From Dallia pectoralis (Eukaryota > Chordata > Actinopteri > Esociformes > Umbridae): a DNA stretch of 64,000 bases. The stretch lies in assembly GCA_029465975.1 (NCBI GenBank), contig CM055739.1:5994628-6058627 (forward strand), in the 5' to 3' direction. The translations under genes were made by a program, and so were the position numbers. Of this stretch, positions 42,941-56,400 are shown one piece after another (positions within the stretch are counted from its first letter, which is position 1; the number at the start of each line of letters is the position of its first letter). The notes under the pieces are model-generated. The model had not been told where the DNA came from. It saw only the letters and a program-made list of their open reading frames with translations, and made no database searches.

Positions 42941-45080
42941 GAACTTCTCTCTTGTTGTCTGAGTTCCAAACCTCCCCCACGGTAGCCACATCCATCTCCT
43001 TTACTCCACATAAAGTTGCAGGCAAGGTCATTTGAACCCATCTGAAACATCTGCTGTTGAACCAACCATCACACCCTGCAGATGTAGCCACGGGCCCAGG
43101 CAACAATTGCTGACCCCCTGTACACTCAGGGGGACAAAAACTCTTTGAATGAATGCCTCATTTAGACTCTTGCCGCAAGCTCCAGATAGCTCAGACAACG
43201 GCACTGGAGTGCTGGAGGCTGTTAAACGCCTGTTCAAACACCTGTTCAAACGCGCCGCATAAAGCACGGAGTCCACGTGGACCAGCAGAACTTACTCCAA
43301 AAGAAGGATGAGACACGAAGGGCCAGACGGGAACCCTGCAGCAGCTCGGCTAGCAGTTTATTCAACAAAGTTCAGGCAACAAGCGAGCGCGATCATAGCG
43401 CCACAAACTGCAGCCGCAACCACCCACTTACCGGGGAACTTAAGACTCAAAAAGCTTTGTCCCAAATCTGGCATTGTGAGAATGTTCAGGTAAACAGTCC
43501 ACATTTCTTTCTTCTTGGCAGTGCCCTGAATAAGTGCTAGCAATGTCATGTTATTTCATGCACAACAATATAGCAATTAGAGGTCTGAACTTTATTCAAG
43601 ACCTAATGAAGACCAATGCAAACGGTTAAATGCAAACCGAATTGTGGCAAGACTGAAATTAACTGTCCCACGCACCCCATTTTGAACAAATCACCCGGTA
43701 ACCCGGTTTGTTTGTATTTATTGTTCGTAGCATGGATTGATGAAGGCTGCAGTTTGTAATTTTAAACATATTTCAAAAGTCCGGATTGTAAATAAGGCTT
43801 GTTTGGAGTTTCCACTAGAATGGCAATTCCCAGAATGCAAATTAAATTGTGTTAAGGTAAGTACTTTCATTTCATCATGGCTTTGAAAATGAACACATCC
43901 ACACTTCAATTAGATATAATACTAAATAGTACTTTGTATTCCATAAGTATTTTGTAATTTTTGCCAATTTCTGAGGTAACTCCAGCACAGGGAGACTCTG
44001 TGAACCATTGAAAACCGATCTTATTAGAGGGTAAAATACACTGTCACTCGTTCTTAAAGGGGAGCGCTACACAACTGGTGTTCCACTCCTGATTTGAATG
44101 TTTGCCTTTATCTCCATTTGTGCGATTACAAATGTGAGCGGAGGCTTGGCATAATTCGCCGCTGCTTCGAGGGACGTCTGAAGCGGCGGAACGGTCCCTG
44201 TGGTCACAGCGGCTGTACCACTGCCGGGAACTACAGATAGATCTTCCCTGGCAGTTGATGCTTAGCGGCACGCCTGATTGGATAGAAGAGGCAGAATAGT
44301 GTTGAGCAAACAGTATTCTGATCCACTTAGAGCGTACAGTAACAAGCATGTTAAATGGCTCTCTGTAAAGGTCACAATGCCTTCCCTAAGCATTACAGCT
44401 TCCCTCCATCCCTCCGTGCCAGGCGGAAATTCCTTAATTAAAGTGGTGGTTGGTTTCGGCTTTTATAACTCATAAATGCCCGGGCGCTTCCATTTGGTTT
44501 TCAAAGTTATGGTCTATTAAAGATACAGGATCTCGCTACTGGTGGTAATTGGACAGTCTTATCGGTGTTGCCGTCGGTTCACTTTGAGTTCTCTCGATGT
44601 TTCGAAAAGCCTTTCCATGTGGCAGGGGCTGACTGGAGACTTTCCAAATTAACAGGCAATATATCGTCCTACTCCCATCCGTTATCTCTCCTCTTCAGTG
44701 AATTCTGAGGCCTTGTGTTGTTAGTTGTCCTGAGTTGACATTATCTCAACACTGGGCTGAAGGACGAAGGCAGGAATGATGACGTACGGCAGCGGTTAGT
44801 GCAGATCTGGGGAGACAGTGTTGTGACAGCTCCCATGGTGCTCTCTGAGACCGGGGTCACAAAAGTCACGCTCTTGACCTCCCTTCCGTAGGGTCCGCAG
44901 TCACTTCCTGTCACTGTAGTGTGCCCACCTATACTCCCTTCTTCTAGGGTCAAGTTGTTTTCGAAGCAACTGGGTCGCGGCCTGGCGGCAGTCACATGAT
45001 CGACCCCAGGCCAAGACGCCACAGTGCAAGTTGACCCTGACGCTATCAGCAGAGGGACCAGATTGGGCTGGCTGAGACCG
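42941..45080. other. no gene seen
   Basis: Open frames of up to about 120 codons occur (for example minus strand 44741-45106, which starts inside a CA run), but none resembles a known protein. The stretch 44100-44480 is less repetitive and might be constrained. Confidence 0.4.
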
Positions 45081-45108
45081 GCACACACACACACACACAC
45101 ACACACAA
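45081..45108. repeat. (CA)n microsatellite
   Basis: About 13 CA dinucleotides. Confidence 0.95.
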
Positions 45109-45224
45109 TGTACGGATAATCCAGTGATAGCTCAGCTGGGGTGAAAAACTTACACCTTAGAAATAGTTATGTCTATAAATGATTTTAGAATTACTGTTAA
45201 GACTGTGGTGAAACAGATATGTTC

Positions 45225-45432
45225 TTGTTTTTCTTGAGTCTCGTGTTTTTTTATTTTTTTATTTATTTTTATTTTTTTGTACTTTCTTATCATGTAAATG
45301 TAACTTGGTTTATTATGTATGCATTTGTTGTGATTCGGCTGCTATCCTGGCCAGGTCTCTCTTGTAAAAGAGATTCTGAATCTCAATGGGACTTCCTGGT
45401 TAAATAAAGGTAAAATAAAAAAATAAATAAAA
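45225..45432 (+). mobile_element. LINE 3' tail
   Basis: A T-rich stretch, then TCGGCTGCTATCCTGGCCAG, GTCTCTCTTGTAAAAGAGAT, TCTCAATGGGACTTCCTGGT and TAAATAAAGGTAAAATAAA. This is the recurring 3' end of a fish LINE family with an AAATAAA tail. No ORF is present. Confidence 0.6.
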
Positions 45433-46092
45433 ACACCCACACACCCACAGTCACTAGCCCTCTCTGGCTGTCCATGGACATCTTGTGTCTCATCAAAGGA
45501 GACCGAAAAGCGCAAGGACATTTAGATGTGTGAGTGCATGCAGCATCTCCAGGGAAACCAGTGATTTAATTGCTCCGTTTGGCCACACTGACAAACACAC
45601 AGTTTAACGTCAGTCTGGACCCCAAGTGAAGTGTCCTCGGCCCCGGGGCCCCCTGTCTAATGACCAGGATCCTTCAGTAGGAGTGATGGCGTCGCAGCCT
45701 AGAGGGGAATCTATAACAACGACAGGGGCCGCCAGCTCGTCTGTGATTAATCACAATGTGTGTGGCGCTGGATCAAGCACACAGCCAATGGCCATTTCAA
45801 TCAACCTCAATAAGAACCGGCCGCTAGATTTCTACCACGGCCGGAAGACGAAATGTCTGTCATTGCACGATGGTTTTCAAACCGCTGTCGAACCAGCAGA
45901 AGTTGACTTTGTGCTGTGTCTTATAGGGCTTGGAGGGGGTAGGTGAGGGTGGCCGTGGGGTCTGTCACAAATAGATTCCCAGTATTCCCACGCTTTTTGT
46001 TGTTGCACTGGGACAAAAACTACAGGCAACTTTTTCCACTCCATGTCAGTGGACTAGTTGTGGCTATTACGTACACCATTTCTGCTATCCTT
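45433..46092. other. no gene seen
   Basis: A 106-codon plus-strand frame (45626-45946) matches nothing known to me. Confidence 0.4.
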
Positions 46093-46098
46093 TGGGGA

Positions 46099-46734
46099 TG
46101 AAAGCGGCAGTATCATCTTAAAGCGGCAGTATCATCTTAATGCAGCAGTATCATCTTAAAGCGGCAGTATCATCTTAAAGCGGCAGTATCATCTTAAAGC
46201 GGCAGTATCATCTTAAAGCGGCAGTATCATCTTAAAGCGACAGTATCATCTTAAAGCGGCAGTATCATCTTAATGCGGCACTATCATCTTAATGCGGCAG
46301 TATCATCTTAAAGCGGCAGTATCATCTTAAAGCGGCAGTATCATCTTAAAGCGGCAGTATCATCTTAAAGCGGCAGTATCATCTTAAAGCGGCAGTATCA
46401 TCTTAAAGCGGCAGTATCATCTTAAAGCGGCAGTATCATCTTAAAGCGGCAGTATCATCTTAATGCGGCACTATCATCTTAATGCGGCAGTATCATCTTA
46501 AAGCGGCAGTATCATCTTAAAGCGGCAGTATCATCTTAAAGCGGCAGTATCATCTTAAAGCGGCAGTATCATCTTAAAGCGGCAGTATCATCTTAAAGCG
46601 GCAGTATCATCTTAAAGCGGCAGCATCATCTTAAAGCGGCAGTATCATCTTAAAGCGGCAGTATCATCTTAAAGCGGCAGCATCATCTTAAAGCGGCAGT
46701 ATCATCTTAAAGCGGCAGTATCATCTTAAAGCAG
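46099..46734. repeat. 19-bp minisatellite, about 33 copies
   Basis: Units of AAAGCGGCAGTATCATCTT. The variant pair AATGCGGCACTATCATCTT/AATGCGG recurs at 46271 and 46461, exactly 190 bp (10 units) apart, which points to a higher-order duplication. Confidence 0.96.
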
Positions 46735-46805
46735 TATCCCAGAGATGTAGAGAGATTACTGTTAATGCATTAAGAGACTAATCAAGAATATCTTAAATTA
46801 TTAAA

Positions 46806-46880
46806 GGTAATCAGAATCAGGAAGAGCTTTATTTCCAAGTAATGATTTTTGTTCTAGGCTACGCGAGAAACAATTTATAT
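46806..46880. mobile_element. possible interspersed-repeat end
   Basis: AATCAGGAAGAGCTTTATTT resembles the AATCAGAATCAGCTTTATTG word found at many fish interspersed repeats. The family is not identified. Confidence 0.3.
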
Positions 46881-47189
46881 TGTAATAAAAGCTGCACAAA
46901 CATCCAAATGAGAATTAAAAAAAAAATGTATCCAAAAATATATTAGTATTCTTAAAAGCAAAAGCTTCCACGTGCAGATTGCATTTGACTTGTGTTATGT
47001 TGAACAATGCATAGAATTCTGGTCATCATAGAGTAGGTGGCCAATTTCCAAAGATGGCATTTCAGTTGACATTTTGAAAGAGCGATCACAGCTTGTTTTT
47101 CCACCCACCGCTGTCCTGGTGTTAGTTGTAGAGATGAGATGTTATAAAATATCTACTGAGAAAAGTATCAACTGAGTTTTGTAATGGAA

Positions 47190-47435
47190 TGGGGTGACTG
47201 GAACAGGAAATACACAGCGAAAGATTTCTGACCCCCTCATACGACCCGTTCACCCCTTCACCCTACATTCTCTTGGGTTATAGACCTTAATTATAACAAT
47301 CGATTACAAGTTTTGCCATTAATCTACACAGAGAATATCCCATAATAACAAAGCTAAAACAGGTTGTGTTTCAATTTCTTGAAAATAAAACAGAAATACC
47401 TAATTTAAATAACAATTCAAAAAGGTTGTAAAATT
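47190..47435 (-). mobile_element. Tc1-like transposon terminal relic
   Basis: TATAGACCTTAATTATAACA, ATTAATCTACACAGAGAATA, CCCATAATAACAAAGCTAAA and ACAGAAATACCTAATTTAAA follow, in order, the non-coding 3' end of the salmonid/pike Tc1-like family in inverted orientation. No transposase is left here. Confidence 0.65.
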
Positions 47436-47995
47436 TGATGGATGAGCATTGTACGTTCACCGTGTTTTGGGTGCTTGTTCTGGAATAAATTATTCAAAAC
47501 CTTAAGTAAAGCATTAATTGACATCATAATAAATGGTTTACAGTTTATCTTTGAAAACACACGCTCAAACGCATTTCTCAAAAAGCGTTTACAATCTGTG
47601 AATTATCATAAAACCTATCGTTCTGACATGTATTTTATATTGTCTCATTTGCATATTTAGTAGTTTTAGTACATTTCCGAGGGTACACACTGTCTAGTAC
47701 TAGTGCTATAGACAAAAACATGAACGCTTGAATTGACATTCTTTGTGGCCATTCTGTGAAACATCAAATTTCGAATTTTACATGCAGATGTAATTTGCAT
47801 ACATCTGGGATCGGCCATCGTACATGTAAGAGAACTGAAGCACAAAGCACAAAGACAAACGCCTGCAGGTAGGAATAGATTACTGAAGGACGCCCATATG
47901 TGTGAATGTGTGTGTGTGTGTGTGCAACTGTGTGTGTGAGTGACTGCGTGAAAAAAGAAAGTGTGTGTGAAAGAGTGACAGGATTGAGCTTGGGC
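47436..47995. other. no gene seen
   Basis: AT-rich sequence with a short TG run at about 47907-47935. Confidence 0.45.
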
Positions 47996-47997
47996 TG

Positions 47998-48408
47998 GCC
48001 ACACAGGTGTATGAGGGGAGTATGTGATGGAGGTGTATGAGGGGAGTGTGTGACGGAGGTGTATGAGAGGAGTGTGTGACGGAGGTGTATGAGGGGAGTG
48101 TGTGACGGAGGTGTATGAGGGGAGGGTGTAATGGAGGTGTATGAGGAGAGTGTGTGGCGGAGGTGTCTGAGGGGAGTGTGTGACGGAGGTGTATGAGAAG
48201 AGTGTGACGGAGGTGTATGAGGGGAGTGTGACGGAGGTGTCTGAGGGGAGTGTGTGACGGAGGTGTATGAGAAGAGTGTGACAGAGGTGTATGAGGGGAG
48301 TGTGACGGAGGTGTATGAGGGGAGTGTGACGGAGGTGTATGAGAGGAGTGTGTGACGGAGGTGTATGAGGGGAGTGTGTGACGGAGGTGTATGAGAGGAG
48401 TGTGTGAT
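47998..48408. repeat. 24/26-bp minisatellite, about 16 copies
   Basis: Units of GTGTGACGGAGGTGTATGAG + GGGAGT with length variants that lack a TG. Confidence 0.95.
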
Positions 48409-49745
48409 CATAGAGCTCAACATGCAGCACATAATATGCCTACATGACCGATAAAACTACAACTCCCATTAATCATAAATCACAGAGGCCAACAGAAATA
48501 AGCTGTGATAAGTAGTCGAATGCAAGACAGTAGTGTAGATGGCAGACTAACATATGTTACTTAGACACTGTGTGACCCATCTGTTTGTCCCAATAAAATA
48601 CCCATTACAATTCAACGCGAGTCACTGGCCAGGGAAAATACCGTACCCGTATGGTTCACCATCAATCTGAGAACCCCGCGAGTTGCTCGCGAACTGCTAG
48701 AACAGAACAGCAACGTTGTTTGATAATAATGAAAGAGAAAAGCACAGACAGTTGTTTAGAATAATTCAACTTGAAAGGCGCCTCTTAAATAACAGTCTGG
48801 CAGGGCATTCTGGGTCGTTAGCCCATTTCTATTTGCTGAAGCCCATTTCAATATGTTATATGCAGAACACAAGCAGGGAAAGTAGGTCAGACAGGGCGGA
48901 AAATTCCACTGAAAATCCAGTATGAGAATATTGTTTTGAATGCTTGGGCCTTTAGGCTAAAGCCAAAACCTATTATGTCTTATTTTATATATTGTTTATA
49001 CAGACACCATGTTGTATTTAGATATCTAAATAAATAAATAAATAAATAAGAGGCATTAGGACGATGTTTTCTTCATTTGATATGCTATGAATAACTTGGC
49101 TACGCTAGATTCGTAAGGGTATACTTTCCCCAGCTGAAACGATTGCAACAGAGTTACACTGTTTGAAAAGACGGAAATGCGGGATGTGGAAAAAAAAAAA
49201 CGGGCAAAAGAATAAAGCATCATTGGCCTACAGAAAAATCGGATAAAAAATATTCTAATTATGCCCTGCGTGTCTTGTCTGTTAGAGTCTTTCATGTCCG
49301 GTTAAAACACTCAGATGAACTTTGAGTCAGACCCGGGTAATAATAGCTGTCGAAGTGCACTTTCTCCTAAACCGAAATGATATCCATTTTCCTCAGTTCT
49401 GGATGATTTCCCATAGACCCCCGTCTCTATCTCGCTGTCGTTCTGCCCTGGTCTCCCCCCTCACTCTCTATCATACTGCCCCGCTCCCCCCCCCCACACA
49501 CACACACACACACTCACAAATGACCTGCAGCACAGTAGCAGCTAGCTTAGTGCCTGTCAAAACAACTGGCCGTTCCTGTGCCACCATGTTCTTCTGACCA
49601 GACAGGCTCTCATTCATTTATGTGTCTAACAGTACAGTTGAGCCATTCAATCAGTGACATAATATCCAATCCTATTCCAAAGGGTTAGAGACCTCCTCAG
49701 GAAAAGGGAAAACTAGCAGGCCAGTTTCAGCCTCCACTTTAAAGG
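48409..49745. other. no gene seen
   Basis: Contains a short (AAAT)n run near 49029 and a C-rich/CA stretch at 49480-49515. Nothing else recognised. Confidence 0.45.
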
Positions 49746-50132
49746 GTCTACACATCTGCTGTCATCTGTGGTCTACACATCTGCTGTCATCTGTGGTCTA
49801 CACATCTGCTGTCATCTGTGGTCTACACATCTGCTGTCATCTGTGGTCTACACATCTGCTGTCATCTGTGGTCTACACATCTGCTGTCATCTGTGGTCTA
49901 CACATCTGCTGTCATCTGTGGTCTACACATCTGCTGTCATCTGTGGTCTACACATCTGCTGTCATCTGTGGTCTACACATCTGCTGTCATCTGTGGTCTA
50001 CACATCTGCTGTCATCTGTGGTCTACACATCTGCTGTCATCTGTGGTCTACACATCTGCTGTCATCTGTGGTCTACACATCTGCTGTCATCTGTGGTCTA
50101 CACATCTGCTGTCATCTGTGGTCTACACATCT
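49746..50132. repeat. 25-bp minisatellite, about 15 copies
   Basis: Apparently identical units of GTCTACACATCTGCTGTCAT + CTGTG. Because 25 is not a multiple of three, three overlapping phases repeat every 75 bp and give long artefact frames. Confidence 0.97.
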
Positions 50133-51448
50133 TGGACTCTGACAGTTGTCATTACTTCACAGGGGAGAAATAAGTTTTAATGAACCACCAGGTTAATTTC
50201 ACAATCTCATTAAACGGTGCAGCTCTCGCAGACAATAGAAAAGGCCTCTGTTCTGCCCTGAGTCCATCTAGATTCAAGATAACCTCCTCCTTTTGCAATT
50301 ACCACAGATTGTGCCTCAGGAGAGTCATGTTCAGCCTTGCCAAGGACGTCAAGTTGGATTTCTTTTGATTAGGGCAATAACGTTTTCTCTGTCTGCACGG
50401 AGACCCTCTGTTGTTTAACGCTCGCTCTTTTACTATCGCAAAAAAATAAAGGGTTTTGTAGCAAAAGTTAATTATGGTCTTTTTGTCGTCTTAATCTTCA
50501 AAAAAGGCATGGGGAGATGATGTTTTAAAGTAACAGACAACACGAGCCAAAGCACTTGTGATTTAGGTTCAGCCTGTAGTGTTTAGTGTCTAGTGTTCCC
50601 ACAGAGCAACTCCGGGTGCTTCCGGAAAGGTCAAGCAACCGAGCATCCTCAAGACAGACAGTTACAGCTGTTACATTCAGTTACATAACCATTAACAGAT
50701 TGCCCAGGATGTCCAAAATAGTAAGTCCAAGATGAGAGACAGAAAAGAAGAAGACCGAGAGAGAAGGGGGGGAGAGAGACAAAAAGGATAAATGGCAGCA
50801 GAAAAGGCAGTCAGACAAAGAGAGGAGAATTACGTTGAATAAAAGACAGAGGAAGTAGTGTAACACGAACAGTTCCTCTAAGCATACAAAAGGCAGCTAT
50901 TCATTATTTCAGACACTGATAACATTAGACATGGTCTAAGGCATTAGTGAGGAAACACAGCCTATATGCATTGTGAAACATCATTCTGGGACACCTGGGT
51001 AATGTAGTCTCAGGCACTGGACCTAAATGACAGAGGCACTTGCCGGCATGTGCCCGGGAGTCCTGTGAGGCGTTGCATAGCCTGTTAATAGAAATACAGT
51101 TTGTGCCTGTAACGCCCGGGGGTTAGAGCCCCAGTAAGAGGACACGGATGAGTAGGGAGAAGCGAGGAACAAGGTGTCCTTCGACGGTACAATTCAAAAC
51201 ATTATGTTCCCGATTTAGACTGAGGTGGCTTCATGAATGAACCCGGAACAGGATGTGCTGGAGTGACAATTTGGTCATGGCCCGGTCCCTACATCTGCAC
51301 CAGTGGGTCAACCAGGGTACCGGTTCAGCTGTTGGTCAAGCCCAGTCTACGAGCAGTGACAGAGAGAGGGTACTTACGTACAGAGTATGGATGGAGATTA
51401 ATCTGAGCAGGTTTTCCATTTCCTCTCTTTTAAATACGGCCTACTTTG
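50133..51448. other. no gene seen
   Basis: A GA-rich patch at about 50740-50825; otherwise nothing recognisable. Confidence 0.45.

Positions 51449-51481
<33 letters not shown>
51449..51481. repeat. (CA)n microsatellite
   Basis: About 16 CA dinucleotides. Confidence 0.95.
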
Positions 51482-51483
<2 letters not shown>

Positions 51484-52674
51484 ACTGCTGTAGACATGCA
51501 TCCTTTCCGATCCTCTTTCAGGCCTGACGATTGGCTTATAACTGCTGACCGTCTTTAGTCGAGACAACCACAGACTTGACAGCCTTAATTGCGTACTCCA
51601 TGCATCTCCTCCTAACATGCCCTCGGGGGTTGTTTAGAGGACCCAGCACTGCCCATGATCGGTGAGAGTGTGGTAAGAACGTTTTCATCTCTCTGCTACT
51701 AGTTCTGATGGTTCATGCTGTGGTCGGTGCATCGGTGCCAAGATGAGATGGCAAAGCCACAAGAACCCGGGGAGTTCTGGGATCCATCAAGTTCACCGAC
51801 CAATCAGCTCCTCCAACATGATGACCGAGGTGACCGCTGGTCAAACGAGGAAGTGAAATATGCATGACAGCGTGACACTGAACATGCAGATCAGTTCAGT
51901 TCAGCTCAGCTCTCTGGAATCAGTGAGAGGGAACAGGGAGAAGACCCACAACCTTGAGCAGGAAGGAAGTCGGGTCAAAGGTTACCACAACAGCTGGTCT
52001 TTTGCCTCGGGGGGGCTATGGGGAGTTCTGGGGCCAAGACACGTCTCTCTCTCCCATAGCATAGTCACGACACAGGAAATACAATTCCTTACCCTTCGCC
52101 CAGAGACAGTCACAAAAGACCTGCTGCCGAATTGCATCACTGTAGATCAGGGGTGTCAAAACGGTTCCACGGATTGCCTAGTGTACGCAGGTCTTTGGTT
52201 TTTCCTTTAAATTAGTTCCCAGTTCAGACCAAAACAACCAGGTGAGGGTAGAACCTGACCGATTAGTGACCTAATTAATCAATCAAGTACAAGATGTGGG
52301 CAAAAACCAGTCGGCCCTACATGGAACCAGTTGATACCTGTTCTGTAGATAATCGGACTGACGGGTAAAACAAAGCAAACCGAAGCGTTTCCAATGCATG
52401 TTACGTTTTACAACAACTCTGTTTGAAGTACACCCTCTACTTCACCATGACAACCTGAAATATCCAACCTCCACTTCACCATGACAACCTGAAATCTCCA
52501 CCTGGCCCATGCAGACTCTATTTCCCCCAGATTGAATTCCCAGTGAATTCTCCGGCTACAGAGTTTCTGGACAGCTCTAGATGGTTCATACTGAGAGCAC
52601 TGTAATGTTTATTCCTACAGAACCTACTACTGGATTAACTGGATGTATAATGCATTGTCCTGCAACAAACAAAT
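51482..52674. other. no gene seen
   Basis: Includes a two-copy repeat of CACTTCACCATGACAACCTG + AAAT at 52438-52500. Confidence 0.45.
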
Positions 52675-52922
52675 CAATATGAAATAAATGCTGCGCTTTT
52701 ATATAGCGCTTTACAGATCCTGCGTCACATTCACCCATTCATTCATACACTGACACCTGCGTCTACCATGCAAGGCGAATGCAGGCTCGCCAGGAGCAGC
52801 TGGGGTTAGGTGTCTTGCTCAAGGACACCTCGACAATTTCCCAGGAGGAACCGGGGATAGAACCACCAACCTTCCGATTGATAGACAACCGACTCAACCC
52901 ACTGAGCCACTGCCGCACACGA
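52675..52922 (-). mobile_element. tRNA-derived SINE with L2-type tail
   Basis: On the minus strand the element starts GCGGCAGTGGCTCAGTGGGT (A-box-like), continues to GGTTGGTGGTTCTATCCC (B-box-like), then TCCTTGAGCAAGACACCTAA, and ends near AAAGCGCTATATAAAAGCGC. This head, body and tail layout is that of fish tRNA-derived SINEs such as the HAmo/AFC type; the exact family is uncertain. The fragment at 3180-3345 is the 3' part of a related element. Confidence 0.75.
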
Positions 52923-52989
52923 TATGAAGGATATAAAGGGTAGACTAGTCTGGGCCCAATCTTTATAAACAATGAGTTCTGTGTTTTTA

Positions 52990-53160
52990 TTCTGCCGGAA
53001 TCAGACAAAAATGTGAAAGTGGAAAATGTATCTAACCCTCCATTGGATAAAAACCAATAGAAAGCAAGACTAAACCTCTAGCCTTGAATAGAAACCAATA
53101 GAAAGCAGGTCTAGACCTCCTGCCTTGGATAGAAGTCAATAGAAAACATATATTGACAAA
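52990..53160. repeat. about 41-bp tandem repeat, 3-4 copies
   Basis: Diverged copies of ACCAATAGAAAGCA + GACTAAACCTCTAGCCTTGA. The interval 53161-57900 holds a GA-rich patch at 53340-53430 but no recognised gene. Confidence 0.75.
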
Positions 53161-53430
53161 CTGTTAGCACGTTGTAACCAAATCTCCCCTGAAAAAACAA
53201 AAGACAATTATCAGAGTCCATTTTTCTGAACATGGTAAAATTACAGACAGAATTCAGAGGTCCTGTTGGTCCTTCTCCGCTGACTGGTATAAATAGCACG
53301 GTAGCATGCTTCTGTGTGGACCGGCAAGATGGAATTCAAGAGTGAGCGAAGAGAAAGTGGATGGAGAGAGAGAGAAGGGGGAGAAGGAGGGAGACAGAAA
53401 AGGAGAGAGGAAGGGAGAGAGAGAGCGAGC

Positions 53431-56400
53431 TACATCTACAATGTTCTACAGAGAATAGTCACTGAGAAGACCAGCGCTGTCCACACCTGCTGCCTGGCGA
53501 CACAGAGTGTTACACGCCGGCCGTGAGGGAGGGAAAACAAGCTTTCAGATGGTCAATCCCAGTGTCAGTCTGACATGGCATACGTCATATCCAATCAGAA
53601 GGACACAGTCCCATCGTCCTGGTTTTATCACAGTATGTACTCAGCACAGTTGACCAATAGAGTCGGCAGTTAGAAAACAGTGGGGCGGGCCTTCCGTCTG
53701 TCGATACTGGCTGGCTTCACAAACTCTGTTCCAACATGCCAGTAGAGGACGCATTACACTGATGACTCATCCCGTACCAACGGGCAGTGGGAGGTCAGAC
53801 ACGGTACACGACGCCAGGCCCGTCTGTATATCTACTCTACAAATCTACTAGAAGCCTGCTGCAGAGAATTAGTTCTCTGTCGTCCGTGACAACACAACAA
53901 CGACCACCAGCACATACAACTGGGGAGCAACTGTTGCCCCACTCAGATGAGTTTGTTGGGCAGTCAGTTGTGCAAACTTGACCCCCCCCAAATCATACAA
54001 CACCACTGGTTAGGAGCCCAAGGCATTAACAGCTGAATATGTGACAGACACTGAGCTTACATGATCTGTAGTGAACTTTACATGAACTATTACACGAGTA
54101 ATTAGCGCTCCTGCTCTGGAGAGCTGTTAGCCAAAACGGCTAGTCTTTACGATAATTTTGCTGGTTCTTTTAGCTCTTTTGAAAAGGGAATGTTGTAGTT
54201 CAACATCTCCAACTCGTGAATCCACGTACTTGACCATAACAACAGTGATCTCTCAGGAAATCTCAACTGGGCAGGGATTTCCCGGAGGAAGAGGAGTCCC
54301 ACATTTGAGAGAAGAGCGGTCAGAGCCTCTGTACGTCATAGTATTAAATCAAATTGATCTGTATCCGAGAACCTGAAATGACCGAACTGGAGATAGTTAT
54401 CTAACCATTCCTGTTGTTAGATTACTGGGTAAGATTGGGAAGTAAGATTATCAGGTGTTTATTAGGGTTTATTTGTTATTTTAGTGTTTTATATATCCAA
54501 AATAGCTGTATTTTAATTGTATACAAAACTTACTATATACTTACTGTATACTGAAAAAGCTCTAGTCACTCAGGTAATAATTAAGATGTTGAGATTTGAG
54601 GGAAAGTGTTTACTGTCTTCCAAATCTGGCGTTCACATTATCCTGGGACTTTGCCCATCGCAACCGCCTCCGATATTGTGTCAAAATGTGTCTAGCGTAA
54701 CTATAACACGAGATGATGTGCTTTGAAGACAAAGACAGTGAGAAATGTGTGAAATCTATATATCAAAAACACTGTCAGATAGTGAAACACGACATACTCG
54801 GGCCAGTATTAAAATACCTCTCAGCAGTTGACACAAAGAAGCCATTAGGATTTTCCCAAAGACGGGAGAGTGGCAGATGCCACAGAGTCTCTCGGAGAAT
54901 GCGGCCTGGAAAAAAAATCCATTCCACGAACACGTCAGACAGAGACAGAACAATGGAAGGATGTGCGAAGCAGGGCAGACGAAACAGATGGAACCTTTCT
55001 CTAATTGCTCGTTATCAAACATGACAAATTGCATTTTCACCACAACTAATAAAATGTGAGGAAACAGAAACTGAGAACTATGTTTCCACTAAGATACTGT
55101 GCTGTGACGTAAAAGCGTCTTATACCAAAAAGGCTTAGTTTCTTTTCCACAAACCAATAAATGAATGACCCCTTTGAAGCTCAGCTCATCTAAACACACT
55201 CCATGTGACTCCCCAGTTGATGAGACAACCCGAAGAAACGTTTTCGATAATTCTCCTGTTTACAAGACAAGTCTCTGGTTGACAGGATATTTGTAATGGG
55301 CAGTTCCTCTTCATTTTCTCCCCGCTTGCTCCTGCCAGACACTCCCGCCCCACCCCTTAGAGCTTCACTTTCACCCATTTAGCGCCGATAGCCACAAGTA
55401 ACACAGCGGCTCTGAGACAATGATTAAGTTCTGGTGACACCAGATTCAGCTTCACGAACGCGGCAGCCCCCGTCTCGCTGACAGCAAAACCACCGCCGTC
55501 AATAAACCCGTCTGACATGTGTGCACGTGACAGACGTGCGTCTGCATTGTACTGAGGTCCTGTTGTGGCAGTGACAATGGAGCACGGATGTCTTACCGTC
55601 ACCCCAACTCCTGTCCAGGTCCACACAAAGACGCCTGAATGAACTGGCCAATGAGCTCTACAACACATGTATGTCCTCATAACGTATTGGATCATATCGT
55701 CAGCTCCATAGTATGATAAAAAACGGTATCTTGTGACTCAATTACCCAGTTTATGCCATTTACACACGGTACCCTAGTGCAAGTTCACTAGTACATGAAA
55801 TCGTTTCACTTGTACCGCCTCTTTATAGGGTTCATGTGGTGAATCTTGTGGTTTTTCTCATGTTATTAAATCGCCCCGAGAAAAACGACAAACCTTTCCG
55901 GCTGCCTTTGTCTTTAGTTTTCCCCCCTTTCTGTATATGTCGTTATCTCGGCCTGAACTTCCAATGCTAAGGTTCCTAAGACCACTGGAAAGACACTGTC
56001 ATTCAGATTTAGGGAATAATTGGACGGTGACAGACAGTATGTCTTAAATCTTCAATCGGGCTCAACAGGGCAGACAGACAACACAGACGAACACACACTC
56101 TGTGATTAAAGCTTCACTGGTGCCTACACAAACCACAAACCCCACCACCAAAGCCCTTTGGTCTCTCAAAACCGGCAATGCCGTAGGATCTCCTGGCTGG
56201 CCTCAACAAGCAGGTAAATAAATACAACCTGGTGGTTCTCCAATGATACCCCCTGACCTTGCACCTTTTGGTTGTAAGAAGCACCAGCAGTGCCTTTTTA
56301 AAGATTGGTGTCACACACACAGACGAACACACGCCAAAATGGTTGCCTTGCGTCACACAGGACAGACAGAAAGACAACTCTAGCTATGGTACGTGGTCAG

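Noticed and set aside
44741..45106. 121-codon minus-strand frame, possible exon
   Set aside because: It starts inside a CA microsatellite, resembles no family I know and overlaps another open frame.
45626..45946. 106-codon plus-strand frame
   Set aside because: No recognisable domain, no splice or promoter support, and the length is compatible with chance in GC-richer sequence.
46099..46734. CRISPR-like array, or miR-200 sponge because units contain CAGTAT
   Set aside because: Repeats are contiguous without spacers and the genome is vertebrate, so it is not CRISPR. The miR-200 seed site needs CAGTATT while the unit has CAGTATC.
49768..50180. Frames of about 120 codons with VYTSAVICGLHICCHLWSTH units
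   Set aside because: Three-phase reading of an identical 25-bp minisatellite.
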